From: Balneolaceae bacterium
Lineage (GTDB): Bacteria; Bacteroidota; Rhodothermia; Balneolales; Balneolaceae
DNA: 38,811 nt
NCBI GenBank assembly: GCA_020832225.1
Contig: JAFIFA010000017.1
Span: forward strand, 1-38,811
Reading direction: 5' to 3'
A model generated the notes under the pieces. That model did no database searches, was not told where the DNA came from, and saw only the letters and a program-made list of their open reading frames with translations. The stretch's first letter is position 1. Each line of letters opens with the position of its first letter. Position numbers and translations under genes: made by a program. Shown one piece after another: positions 18,410 through 25,607 of the stretch.

Positions 18410-19237
18410 ATGAAAACATTCTCAACGCTGCTTTCTCTTTCAATTTTTATTTTGGTTGGAGCCTTTCATCAACCGGCTGAAGCACAAACCGATGACACCC
18501 TTTATCTTAAAGTCGACTACTTTAAAGCAACCGGACCTCAAACTTCAGAGTATCTCGAAATTGAACAGGAGATCTGGAAAGCGCTGCATGAAGAGCGCCT
18601 GAATCGCGGAATTATCCTCAGCTGGGATTTCTACGCCGTAGTTGCCGGTGAACCGTATGTTCCGTATAACTACGTAGCTATTAATGTCTTTGATGATTTC
18701 TCAAAAATTGACTATTTCGATCTTGACGATATTATGAATGAGGTCTATCCCGACAAAAGTCCCGATGAACTGATGGAACGTACCCGCGCTGCCCGTGAGG
18801 TGGTGCGAACGGAGATCTGGCAGGTGAACGGGCGGATCATGGATGAGGGGCAGACCACTCCGGGTGGCAACTATCTCACCATCAACTACTTTGATGCCCG
18901 CGGCGGCAGCGGTGAACATGTGGAGATGGAGCTAGATTTCTGGGGGCGTATTCATGAAACCCGGATTGACCGTGAGATTCTCAATAGCTGGGCAATGTAC
19001 ACCATGCTCTACCCGAGCGGTGATGCCGCCTTCTACACCTATAGCACGGTCGATTACTATGATGAGCTGGGTGATCTTCGTGAACCGGTTGGGACGGCAC
19101 TGGCCGCAATTGCCCATCCCGATCTCTCGGACGAGGAACTGGATAAGTACTTCACCCGAACAGCCGATTCGCGATCGGTCTTTAAGACTGAACTATGGAA
19201 GAGAATTGATCATGTGGGCGATGAACCGCTCGATTAA
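18410..19237 (+). CDS. Secreted protein of unknown function with two tandem homologous halves
   Basis: 275 residues; a signal peptide ends near PAEAQ (about residue 26). The rest is an internal duplication. Half one (about 30-150) runs TLYLKVDYFKA ... EIEQEIWKALHEERLNRGII ... SWDFYAVV ... YVAINVFDDF ... VVRTEIWQVNGRI. Half two (about 155-268) runs NYLTINYFDARG ... EMELDFWGRIHETRIDREIL ... SWAMYTML ... YSTVDYYDEL ... VFKTELWKRID. Each half looks like an alpha/beta unit of the ferredoxin-like dimeric barrel type (as in ABM/EthD domains), so the pair could fold as an intramolecular dimer. No catalytic motif is visible. The oxidoreductase at 19287 starts 49 bases downstream, so co-transcription is possible. 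Confidence 0.75.
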   Translation: MKTFSTLLSLSIFILVGAFHQPAEAQTDDTLYLKVDYFKATGPQTSEYLEIEQEIWKALHEERLNRGIILSWDFYAVVAGEPYVPYNYVAINVFDDFSKIDYFDLDDIMNEVYPDKSPDELMERTRAAREVVRTEIWQVNGRIMDEGQTTPGGNYLTINYFDARGGSGEHVEMELDFWGRIHETRIDREILNSWAMYTMLYPSGDAAFYTYSTVDYYDELGDLREPVGTALAAIAHPDLSDEELDKYFTRTADSRSVFKTELWKRIDHVGDEPLD

Positions 19238-19286
19238 GATCAACCTGAACTAACGAACCTTCACTTTAAAAAACTAACTCTGCGAT

Positions 19287-20531
19287 ATGAAAACGTTGAA
19301 AATCGGAATCATTGGATCAGGCTTTATAGCCAAATTTTTAGCCGTTGCAATGAAACAGGTACGGCACTGCGAAATATCAGCCATCTACAAGCGGGGCGGT
19401 GCTGATGAGCTTGCCGACATTGCCCGAAAAAACGGTCTTGGAGATCCAAAAATCTGTGACACCGTAGCTGAAGTCTGCAATCACAGTGATGCGGTAGCGA
19501 TCTACTCCCCCAACTACACACGTCTTGCGATCATGGAGGAGATTGCCGATGCAGTTCAAAAAGGAGCCAAACTTACCGGTGTGATCTGTGAAAAGCCGTT
19601 GGGGCGAACGATGGCCGAATCACGCAGAATGGTGGAACTGGCCCGCGGCGCCAATCTGCTCACCGCCTACTTTGAAAATCAGCTCCACATGAATGCCATC
19701 AACAATGCACTCGTACAGCTTCGTCCGCAGCAGGAAGCGATGGGGAATTTCACTTTGGCCCGAAGTACCGAGGAGCATGCAGGGCCACACAACAGCTGGT
19801 TCTGGGATCCTTCAAAACAGGGTGGCGGCGTGCTGTCCGACATGGGTTGCCACAGTATCGCCATCTGCCGGCACATCCTTACCCCTCCCGGCAAGTCGCC
19901 CACATTCCTGGAGCCGGTAGCTATGCAGTGCGACACCTCCCTTCTGAAATGGGGTCAGCCGAAGTACCGCGAACAGCTCAAAGAGCGCTATGGTGTAGAC
20001 TACTCCAAAACACCGGCTGAAGATTTTGCAACGGGGATTATCACGTTCAGAAATCCTGAAACAGGTCAGCTGGTTAAGGGGCAATTTACCGACTCCTGGA
20101 TGTATGACAAGCAGGGACTTCGTCTCTCCATGGATGGACTTGGCCCCGGTTATGCCATGGAGGTGAACACGCTGATCTCCCCTCTCGAAATTTTTATTGG
20201 TGATGAAGCCGCCGCCGGTGCTGCCGATGCGGAAACCGCACTTGAGAAATCGACCGCTTCCCGTGGTTTACTCGCCGTGCAGCCCAACGAAGCCCACCTC
20301 TACGGATATGTAACCGAAACCGAGGATATGGTAAACAGCTTTCTGAATGGCGAAGACGCGATGCTCGATTGGGAGTTCGGGGTTGAAGTGACGTTTATGG
20401 TTCAGGCTGCATATATGGCTGCCGAGCAGAGAAAGACGATCGATCTGACAGACTCAGGCGTGAAAAAGGAGTTGGAAAGCTACCGTTCACTCATTTCCCA
20501 GGGAAAGGGAGCTGAGGTGCTTTTTTCTTAA
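19287..20531 (+). CDS. Gfo/Idh/MocA family NAD(P)-dependent oxidoreductase
   Basis: The 414-residue protein has an N-terminal Rossmann domain opening with KIGIIGSGFIAKF (residues 5-17) and the family lysine in VICEKPLGRTMAE. The C-terminal alpha/beta substrate domain includes FWDPSKQGGGVLSDMGCHSIAICRHI, where a conserved His near the DMGCH segment normally helps hydride transfer. These enzymes oxidise or reduce sugars, inositols or related alcohols in the cytoplasm. The substrate is not deducible. No signal peptide is present. It lies 49 bases after the duplicated secreted protein and ends before a probable bidirectional terminator/repeat at 20548-20615. Confidence 0.9.
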   Translation: MKTLKIGIIGSGFIAKFLAVAMKQVRHCEISAIYKRGGADELADIARKNGLGDPKICDTVAEVCNHSDAVAIYSPNYTRLAIMEEIADAVQKGAKLTGVICEKPLGRTMAESRRMVELARGANLLTAYFENQLHMNAINNALVQLRPQQEAMGNFTLARSTEEHAGPHNSWFWDPSKQGGGVLSDMGCHSIAICRHILTPPGKSPTFLEPVAMQCDTSLLKWGQPKYREQLKERYGVDYSKTPAEDFATGIITFRNPETGQLVKGQFTDSWMYDKQGLRLSMDGLGPGYAMEVNTLISPLEIFIGDEAAAGAADAETALEKSTASRGLLAVQPNEAHLYGYVTETEDMVNSFLNGEDAMLDWEFGVEVTFMVQAAYMAAEQRKTIDLTDSGVKKELESYRSLISQGKGAEVLFS

Positions 20532-20547
20532 AAAGGCCAAACCTTTT

Positions 20548-20615
20548 TTAACCACCATGATCACAAAGGTTTTTCACGAAGAGCACAAATATAACTTTGT
20601 GCTTTTTGTGGTTAA
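20548..20615. repeat. Palindromic intergenic repeat with CTTTGTG core, possible bidirectional terminator
   Basis: The inner stem AGCACAAA (20582-20589) pairs with TTTGTGCT (20596-20603) over a 6-base loop. The outer stem TTAACCAC (20548-20555) pairs with GTGGTTAA (20608-20615). T-rich stretches follow on both strands. It lies between two convergent genes, consistent with termination. From memory, CACAAAG / CTTTGTGGTTAA palindromes recur between genes in several Gram-negative phyla; I could not check this. Confidence 0.7.
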
Positions 20616-20687
20616 AGCTTCTCGATTCATAGATTTATCCCGCAACTTAAGTGAAGCATGCCATATTTCGCTTCGAATCACGTCTGT

Positions 20688-20729
20688 CTCACGACTCATG
20701 ACTCACGACTCACTACTCAACCCTACTCA
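20688..20729. repeat. Heptanucleotide array c, running into the 3' end of a coding sequence
   Basis: Five phased units start at 20688 (CTCACGA, CTCATGA, CTCACGA, CTCACTA, CTCAACC); a further CTCA follows at 20726. On the minus strand these read TGAGNNN. The stop codon of the 260-residue gene is at 20713-20715 (complement TAG), and its last codons (MSRVE) are themselves repeat sequence. Confidence 0.85.
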
Positions 20730-21495
20730 TCGCCGCTTCAGACAATAATCGAATTGTATTGGACTCATGCGGGGTGACCCGGATCGCATAGTGGCTTGAA
20801 CTGTTTGAACTTTCATCACTCGATCCCGCAATAGAACCGATAATTGTAAGGGTGGAATCAGTGATGGAATCCTCAATCCTGAAGCTAAATTCGCTGTTCT
20901 CATCCCATGTTTTCAAATCGGTAAGGCGAATCTCCCGTGATGTCGCTTCGCCAGGAATATCGATAAAGCTGCCGTTACCGCCGCCATAATCATGAGGCAT
21001 CAACATCTTTTCTGCTGCGGCAAATCCATGAATCATCAGCTGGCTGCGAAGCTGATCTCTTAGCACGTTTTCTTCTATCTGTCTATTTTCAGCAAAATAG
21101 CTGGTGGCCATCAGGGCTGAATTAAACAGTGCAAAACCCAGGGAACTGACAAGCAATATAGCACCCAAATACCAAACCAATGATCTCTTGAGAAGAGTTT
21201 CCTCGCGTATCGCACGGTATCCTTTCACCAGCAGAAACGGCGTTAAGGCCAGTACAACGATTAGACCGATGATGGCAGTTAGTCCCGTCTGCATAAAAGG
21301 CTCTAGTGTAAAAGTGCCCCCACCGAACACCGTAATTGCATGTACGGTAGTGTATTGAAGCAGTGGCATTGCCGGGGCGTATATGGCATACGCTAAAGCA
21401 TACATGCCTGATGTATGTTTTGGAATAAAGATAAGAATGGCTGCGATCAACGCAACGATCATCCAGGGCAAGAACGGTTCAATTTTCTCTTTCAT
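20713..21495 (-). CDS. Membrane protein of unknown function with possible pilin-like C-terminal domain
   Basis: 260 residues. The first about 145 contain four likely membrane helices: WMIVALIAAILIFIP, MYALAYAIYAPAMPLL, TAIIGLIVVLALTPFLLV and LVWYLGAILLVSSLGFALF. The remaining soluble part has a helix (LRSQLMIHGFAAAEKMLMP), a GGGNGSF turn, and strands with FSFRIEDSITDSTLTIIG and HYAIRVTPHE. From memory, the helix plus GGG-GSF plus strands resembles a pilin-like domain seen in Bacteroidota-group proteins, but here it follows several membrane helices instead of a type IV prepilin leader, so the likeness is tentative. It overlaps the upstream gene by 17 bases, so translation is probably coupled. 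Its last codons come from repeat array c. Confidence 0.6.
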   Translation of the reverse strand: MKEKIEPFLPWMIVALIAAILIFIPKHTSGMYALAYAIYAPAMPLLQYTTVHAITVFGGGTFTLEPFMQTGLTAIIGLIVVLALTPFLLVKGYRAIREETLLKRSLVWYLGAILLVSSLGFALFNSALMATSYFAENRQIEENVLRDQLRSQLMIHGFAAAEKMLMPHDYGGGNGSFIDIPGEATSREIRLTDLKTWDENSEFSFRIEDSITDSTLTIIGSIAGSSDESSNSSSHYAIRVTPHESNTIRLLSEAAMSRVE

Positions 21496-22144
21496 AATCG
21501 ATGCCTCCGCTGGTTAAAGTGGCTCTAACCTGGAGTTTGCCGGTTTCTCCGTTTAGGTTTGCAAAGTCGGGATCGGCACCATTGGAAATAGCTGCTATAG
21601 CTGTGAGCCTCACCGTATCCGCACCCGCTACATCGTATATATATAGAATAGGAGGATCCTCAGCAGCATCCATTTGAGCCAGGGATTTGGTGATGAATCG
21701 TCCATCCTCGCCGATGCGATCACTATTCAGCTCTTCAAATATCGACGCCATTGTAACTTCCCCATCCCGGTCTGTTTCCAGGTGATAGTGACGGAAGGTG
21801 ACGAGAAGTGCGTTTTTCATATCGCTTTGAATCACGCCGCTGTCAATGGTCTGTCGGATGTCGGAAAGCAGTTTTTTTTGCCTATCTGCTTTGGCATACA
21901 TGATTAAGGCCATGAAGAGTTGTGCAACCACCAGGCAGCCTACCAAACTGCGAATAACGACTTTCGCGCCGGGCAGTTCCATGGTTTGAACCATCCGTTT
22001 ATCTAACAGGTACAGGTAGATGAGTGCAACGACAAACGCGGAAAAAAATCCAATCCAAAGATCCTGAAAAAGGTAAGAGAGACTGAATGCCGTCAACATT
22101 CCCCCGATCCCGCCGGCCAGCAAGAAGATGTTTTTATCTTTCAT
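21479..22144 (-). CDS. Membrane protein of unknown function, partner of the 260-residue protein
   Basis: 221 residues; no family recognised. Two N-terminal hydrophobic helices (IFLLAGGIGGMLTAFSLSYLF and LWIGFFSAFVVALIYLYLL) and a third (VIRSLVGCLVVAQLFMALIMY) are followed by a soluble domain from about residue 85. That domain opens with a helix (KLLSDIRQTIDSGVIQSDMKNALLVTFRHYH) and continues into beta-rich sequence (ILYIYDVAGADTVRLTAIAAIS, LQVRATLTSGG). The architecture parallels its downstream neighbour: several helices, then a helix leading into a strand-rich domain. The stop overlaps the next gene's start by 17 bases, pointing to a two-component membrane assembly. Function unknown. Confidence 0.6.
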   Translation of the reverse strand: MKDKNIFLLAGGIGGMLTAFSLSYLFQDLWIGFFSAFVVALIYLYLLDKRMVQTMELPGAKVVIRSLVGCLVVAQLFMALIMYAKADRQKKLLSDIRQTIDSGVIQSDMKNALLVTFRHYHLETDRDGEVTMASIFEELNSDRIGEDGRFITKSLAQMDAAEDPPILYIYDVAGADTVRLTAIAAISNGADPDFANLNGETGKLQVRATLTSGGIDYEREN

Positions 22145-22288
22145 ATAGCTGTTGTTGATGATTTTTAGGTATTTAAGGAATTCCCCGGAGATATTCCATT
22201 AGAGCTAGGGGCAAATTTGGGTTGGAGATGTGCTGCGCCTTGGGCGCAGTCGGGAAGTCCTGAGAATTAGTGGCTATATTTTTTATTT

Positions 22289-22329
22289 ACTCAATCTATT
22301 GAGTCAATCTACTCAGTAAAATGAGTAGA
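22289..22329. repeat. Two adjacent palindromes upstream of the ATPase remnant
   Basis: ACTCAAT-CT-ATTGAGT (22289-22304) is directly followed by TCTACTCA-GTAAAA-TGAGTAGA (22308-22329). Both are perfect. They end two bases before the ATG of the ATPase remnant, so they may be its old operator or leader. Confidence 0.75.
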
Positions 22330-22330
22330 C

Positions 22331-22431
22331 ATGGAAACATTTGAGAGATTTCATTTACAGATTCTGAAAGAACGCATTGAAAATGAACCCTAAAGTTCAT
22401 GCAGGTAATCTATGGACCGCGTCAGGTTGAT
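22331..22431 (+). pseudogene. 5' remnant of an AAA ATPase of the DUF4143 type, frameshifted and truncated
   Basis: Reading from ATG 22331 gives 20 codons, METFERFHLQILKERIENEP, then a stop. Shifting frame at 22393 continues as KFMQVIYGPRQV, the family's run-up to the Walker A motif (normally followed by GKTT). The homology ends at 22428, just before the phosphate-binding lysine. Intact members are about 370-420 residues with an N-terminal ATPase and C-terminal DUF4143, and are common accessory genes of uncertain role. Here at least one frameshift and loss of more than 90% of the gene show it is dead. Confidence 0.7.
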
Positions 22432-22568
22432 GAGTTCAGATCTGACAGCATTCCCGGCAGGTTTCAGGAGTTGAATGTTGAATGTTCAACCATGTATCCT
22501 GCGCCTTTCGAGAAGCTGCAAATCCAGAAAGGCTAACAACCAAATGCTTGAAGGTTTTCACCCGTACC

Positions 22569-22596
22569 CTGAGCCTTGAGCCTTGTACCTTGCACC
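22569..22596. repeat. Heptanucleotide array d at the stop codon of the SWIM-like gene
   Basis: Four phased units: CTGAGCC, TTGAGCC, TTGTACC, TTGCACC (starts 22569, 22576, 22583, 22590). The stop codon of the 569-residue gene occupies 22596-22598, so the array abuts it. Upstream is GCTTGAAGGTTTT (from 22547), also present beside array f. Confidence 0.82.
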
Positions 22597-24305
22597 TACC
22601 GGTTCCATTTTTCAAACTCTTCAAGCAGTGCCGGGCGGTTTGAATAGAGATCGCATAAGGAGTCTGATAATTTTACGGCTTGCTCTTCTGCCCCCAGTGT
22701 ATAGAGATATTTCAGTTCCTTACACATTTTCCGGTAACGCGTTCGGCCGGTATTCTGCTCCAAATAGTTTCGGATAAGCGTTTCGTATAGGTCAAAAATT
22801 TCATCCAAAGCCGTTTCGGTAAAAAATCGGTCGTATCGTTTCAGGGTATAGAAGTCTGGATACTTCTTCAGGTACTCCAGAAGCTGATCCCACATTTTTT
22901 CATGCACATATATTTCAGCCAGCAGTGTTAACCCGCGGTAATTGGAGCTGAGGTTGGGAATCAGGTTTTCGCGCAGATAGCTTGCCCAGCGATCCTCCGG
23001 CCACGTCTCTTTAAGTTTTGTATAGGTTTCCATTGTAGGTTCATTAAATAGAAGTGCTTCCAGTAATTTTTGCACGTCACCGTCGCTTTCATTGGTTTGG
23101 TGAACTTTTATCAGCCACTTCTGCCAACCGGGAATTAGACCGGGTGCCGATTTGCCAAGAGATTTAATCGCATCTTCAGCGAGCGTTTTTACAGTTTCCG
23201 GTTCTCCCCTGTCCCATGCTGTTTGAATCATCTGCTCCCGAACACCAGTTAGCATCTTGAACTTGTTCAGTAAAGCATCCGCTTCCTTTTCCCGGCTAAA
23301 TTTTCTTAAAAGCCGGGCTTTCTGCAATACCGATTTTTCAAGCCGGTAATTGGAACTCCAATCATCTTTAGTTTTTGATGATTCTTCAATACGCTTGTCC
23401 AACAGATCTTCCATTTTATCGGCCTGTTTTCCGGCATTGGCCAGGTTGACGCCCATCACAATAAAATCACCCGGAAAGTCCCAGCCTTCATATCGTTTAT
23501 CATCGATCGATTTGATACACCAATTGAAAAACTGTTTCTGCTCTTTGTTCTCAAATTCTTGGCCGGCCAAATCGTGCAAAAGATTAATGGCCCAGCGGAC
23601 GGCATCCCCTACATCCGCGCTCGAATCATCTATAAACTGAAAAGCGGGCACCATCTCTTCAACCACTGTCTGGCTGATGGCAATAGCCGTTTCATGTGAT
23701 CCCGATTGATTCAATTCATCTGCACGTTCCAATAGTTCGTACACCGGGGGCAGCATTCGCCTCGCTTCGTTTGAAAAGACAATCCCCTTGCGGCGGGCCG
23801 GAGCCAGAGCTGATTTAATCAGTTTGCGAAATTGCGGTTTACCGGAGCCGGGTTCAGTTGGAGTCATAAAAGAGAGAAATTGATTTTTGAAATTGGGATC
23901 GTTCGCAGCCATTATCCGGATAAACTCTGCCAGCACATCTTTTCCGGAGCGATTCAGAATTTCATCAAAGTGATCTGCAGGGTTTGACGAATAGGACTTT
24001 GCTTCCGCTTCCTGCACACCACGGATGCCGGATTCATCCTCAAGGGCCATCATCACGGCGGAAATGTGTTTATAGGGAGCATCATACGCATACGGGCAAG
24101 TGCATCGGCAGTTGAACCAACCGCTGTCAGTGGGTTTTAGGGTAATAAGATACGTTTCGGTTCCCTCCACCTCGGCAATCCAGGTGCCGTTATCAGACTG
24201 CGCAAGATTACGGATCGCCCCGGATGAATAATATGAGGCTCCACGCTCCATGATTACCGATGGAAAGTAGATCTCAGGTTCCTCAGGATCGATGAAGAAG
24301 CTCAT
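22596..24305 (-). CDS. SWIM-like zinc-finger protein with an altered third ligand
   Basis: 569 residues. The N-terminal part (10-85) has the SWIM layout: a beta region (RGASYYSSGAIRNLAQSDNGTWIAEVEGTETY), then the metal-site segment CRCTCPYAYDAPYKH. The expected ligands CxC...CxH correspond to Cys68, Cys70, Tyr78 and His80, so the third Cys has become Tyr (codon TAT at 24072-24074; one base from TGT). Cys66 might compensate. The remainder is a long helical repeat region (about 130-560) of the kind found in SWIM proteins linked to SNF2-type helicases, but no helicase lies nearby. The DNA- or protein-binding role is inferred from the family. It is divergent from the UPF0158 gene with 105 bases between them. 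Confidence 0.75.
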   Translation of the reverse strand: MSFFIDPEEPEIYFPSVIMERGASYYSSGAIRNLAQSDNGTWIAEVEGTETYLITLKPTDSGWFNCRCTCPYAYDAPYKHISAVMMALEDESGIRGVQEAEAKSYSSNPADHFDEILNRSGKDVLAEFIRIMAANDPNFKNQFLSFMTPTEPGSGKPQFRKLIKSALAPARRKGIVFSNEARRMLPPVYELLERADELNQSGSHETAIAISQTVVEEMVPAFQFIDDSSADVGDAVRWAINLLHDLAGQEFENKEQKQFFNWCIKSIDDKRYEGWDFPGDFIVMGVNLANAGKQADKMEDLLDKRIEESSKTKDDWSSNYRLEKSVLQKARLLRKFSREKEADALLNKFKMLTGVREQMIQTAWDRGEPETVKTLAEDAIKSLGKSAPGLIPGWQKWLIKVHQTNESDGDVQKLLEALLFNEPTMETYTKLKETWPEDRWASYLRENLIPNLSSNYRGLTLLAEIYVHEKMWDQLLEYLKKYPDFYTLKRYDRFFTETALDEIFDLYETLIRNYLEQNTGRTRYRKMCKELKYLYTLGAEEQAVKLSDSLCDLYSNRPALLEEFEKWNR

Positions 24306-24410
24306 GGTATATGCTGATGCAGAGTAAAAAATTCATTGAAACTGTGAGAAATCAAACTATCAATTTTATAACTTAAAACCCGAAACCGTTGAATTAAATG
24401 GAGAATACCA

Positions 24411-24905
24411 ATGTCCTTACCCGTATCCCTGCAGGAAGTTATCGATGAAATGGGCCAGCAAAATGAGTTGATCACGGCGTTCATCAACCGGAAAACCGGT
24501 GAACTGAGGATCCTCACCGAAGACGATTACTACGCTTTGCGGCACCTGGATGATGGCGAGCCGATTGAAGACCTCCCGCCCTGGCAGCAGGAGACTATAC
24601 CTATACTTCGCGAAACGGACGAGTCGGACGATTTTATCCCGCTCCCCTCCAAGTTCGAGATTCACGAATACCAAATTATGGAAGATTTTATACGGTCTCT
24701 GGATGACGGGGCGATAAAAGATGATTTGTTTAACGCCATTCGCGGACGCGGTGCATTCCGGTATTTTAAAGACAAGGTATTTGATTATGGCATCCGAAAT
24801 GATTGGTTCAGCTTTAAAAACCAGGTGATGAAGAAAATTGCCGCTGACTTTCTTGATTCGGAAGGGATTGCGTACAAAGATGATTTAAGAGAGCAAAAGA
24901 AATGA
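24411..24905 (+). CDS. UPF0158 family protein
   Basis: Cytoplasmic protein of 164 residues belonging to a family without an assigned function. Recognisable parts are an N-terminal segment (residues about 20-45, TAFINRKTGELRILTEDD) and the central signature FIPLPSKFEIHEYQIMEDFI (about 75-94). This is followed by the conserved IRGRGAFRYFKDKVFDYGIRNDWFSFKNQ (about 110-138), which is the hallmark of the family. The protein is acidic, with no signal peptide or membrane helix. It ends in a TGA followed after seven bases by heptad array e, and the DUF4926/DUF6883 pair converges on it. Confidence 0.85.
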   Translation: MSLPVSLQEVIDEMGQQNELITAFINRKTGELRILTEDDYYALRHLDDGEPIEDLPPWQQETIPILRETDESDDFIPLPSKFEIHEYQIMEDFIRSLDDGAIKDDLFNAIRGRGAFRYFKDKVFDYGIRNDWFSFKNQVMKKIAADFLDSEGIAYKDDLREQKK

Positions 24906-24912
24906 GATGAAT

Positions 24913-24933
24913 CTTGAGTCCTGAGTCTTGAGA
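24913..24933. repeat. Heptanucleotide array e just after the UPF0158 stop
   Basis: Units CTTGAGT, CCTGAGT, CTTGAGA (starts 24913, 24920, 24927), flanked on both sides by ATGAGAT-like half units. It begins 8 bases after the TGA stop (24903-24905). Confidence 0.8.
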
Positions 24934-24950
24934 TGAGATTAAGAGATCAT

Positions 24951-25193
24951 TTATGCAGATTCAATTTTTCGAACATTAAGCATATCGTTCTCATTGAGAT
25001 GCTCAATTTCAGACTCCTTAACTGTTAAAACGGTAATTGTATCACCAACTGCATTGAATACTTCCAGGGTATATCCAAACTCTTCCTTGACCGGATCGTG
25101 ACGGTCTACTACCGTTGCCAAATCACCTTTCCGAAGGTGTTTTTCCTTAAAATCTCTTAGCAATACAACTTCTGAGTAAAGTTCAAACTTCAT
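24951..25193 (-). CDS. DUF4926 domain protein
   Basis: The 80-residue protein has the small beta-barrel-like DUF4926 pattern: FELYSEVVLLRDF ... HLRKGDLATVVDRHD ... GYTLEVFNAVGDTITVLTVKESEIEHL. No signal peptide or membrane helix. It starts 4 bases after the stop of the DUF6883 gene, so the two are almost certainly one operon. I recall DUF4926 and DUF6883 genes lying next to each other in other bacteria, notably cyanobacteria, and the size and layout are those of a toxin-antitoxin-like pair, but no activity is known to me. The gene is more A+T-rich than its surroundings, consistent with transfer. Confidence 0.8.
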   Translation of the reverse strand: MKFELYSEVVLLRDFKEKHLRKGDLATVVDRHDPVKEEFGYTLEVFNAVGDTITVLTVKESEIEHLNENDMLNVRKIESA

Positions 25194-25197
25194 GTTT

Positions 25198-25494
25198 TTA
25201 TGATTTAGCCGGATACATAGTTATGAACCTGTAATTTTCAAATTTGTAGTCATTCATCCAAATTGACTTTACAGATAATGATTTACCATTGGGTCCAATT
25301 AAGACTCCCTTAGACTCAAATAATTCCCCAAACTGTGTAATTTCAATTAATTCTGCATTAGTAGGCAATAATTGTATCCTGATATCCCTTTTAAGGATCT
25401 GCCAATTCTCTTTAGAGTATCCCGCCAAACCCAAGCCATTTGGATTTATCATTTCGCGGTCTGTACGAGAGCAGATAATGTTCAATCTTTTCAT
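25198..25494 (-). CDS. DUF6883 domain protein
   Basis: 98 residues from the ATG at 25494 (an in-frame TTG lies two codons upstream). The order of elements matches DUF6883: a helix GYSKENWQILKRDIRIQLL, then strands with GVLIGPNGKSLSVKSIWMND and FENYRFITMYP at the C-terminus. That corresponds to the family's R/K-S/T-x-W-I and RLVT-x-YP blocks. The family occurs alone and, as I recall, as a terminal domain in some polymorphic toxins; enzymatic activity is not established. The first half is short here and lacks the usual HP-GKHKA-type helix, so it may be a divergent or trimmed member. First gene of a two-gene operon with DUF4926. Visibly A+T-rich. Confidence 0.7.
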   Translation of the reverse strand: MKRLNIICSRTDREMINPNGLGLAGYSKENWQILKRDIRIQLLPTNAELIEITQFGELFESKGVLIGPNGKSLSVKSIWMNDYKFENYRFITMYPAKS

Positions 25495-25499
25495 CCTCA

Positions 25500-25523
25500 A
25501 TTATACAAGATCGAGAAATTCTC
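25500..25523 (-). promoter_or_regulatory. Possible promoter with overlapping palindrome for the DUF6883/DUF4926 operon
   Basis: On the minus strand a TATAAT hexamer (25500-25505) lies 5 bases before the ATG at 25494, which would imply a leaderless or nearly leaderless transcript. Immediately upstream is the 11-base palindrome GAGAA-A-TTCTC (25513-25523). No good -35 is visible. Autoregulation through the palindrome is speculation. Confidence 0.3.
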
Positions 25524-25607
25524 ATAGGAAGTAATCAATTGTTATATCTTTTTTGAATGATAATATTAGTCTTATGCATTGAGTCCCGTCCCTGTCCCAA
25601 ACGCTTC

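Larger units (their letters stand above)
22145..22595. other. Non-coding stretch with hairpins, palindromes and a pseudogene fragment
   Basis: No intact gene. In order: a compact hairpin CTGCGCC-TTG-GGCGCAG (22233-22249), two adjacent palindromes (22289-22329), the ATPase remnant (22331-22431), a 7-base-period stretch GTTGAAT-GTTGAAT-GTTCAAC (22470-22490), and heptad array d (22569-22596). The density of debris suggests a past insertion and decay site. Confidence 0.65.

Noticed and set aside
22436-22624. Small minus-strand open frame
   Set aside because: It runs through the heptad array and the end of the SWIM-like gene in another frame; repeat-derived, no support as a gene.
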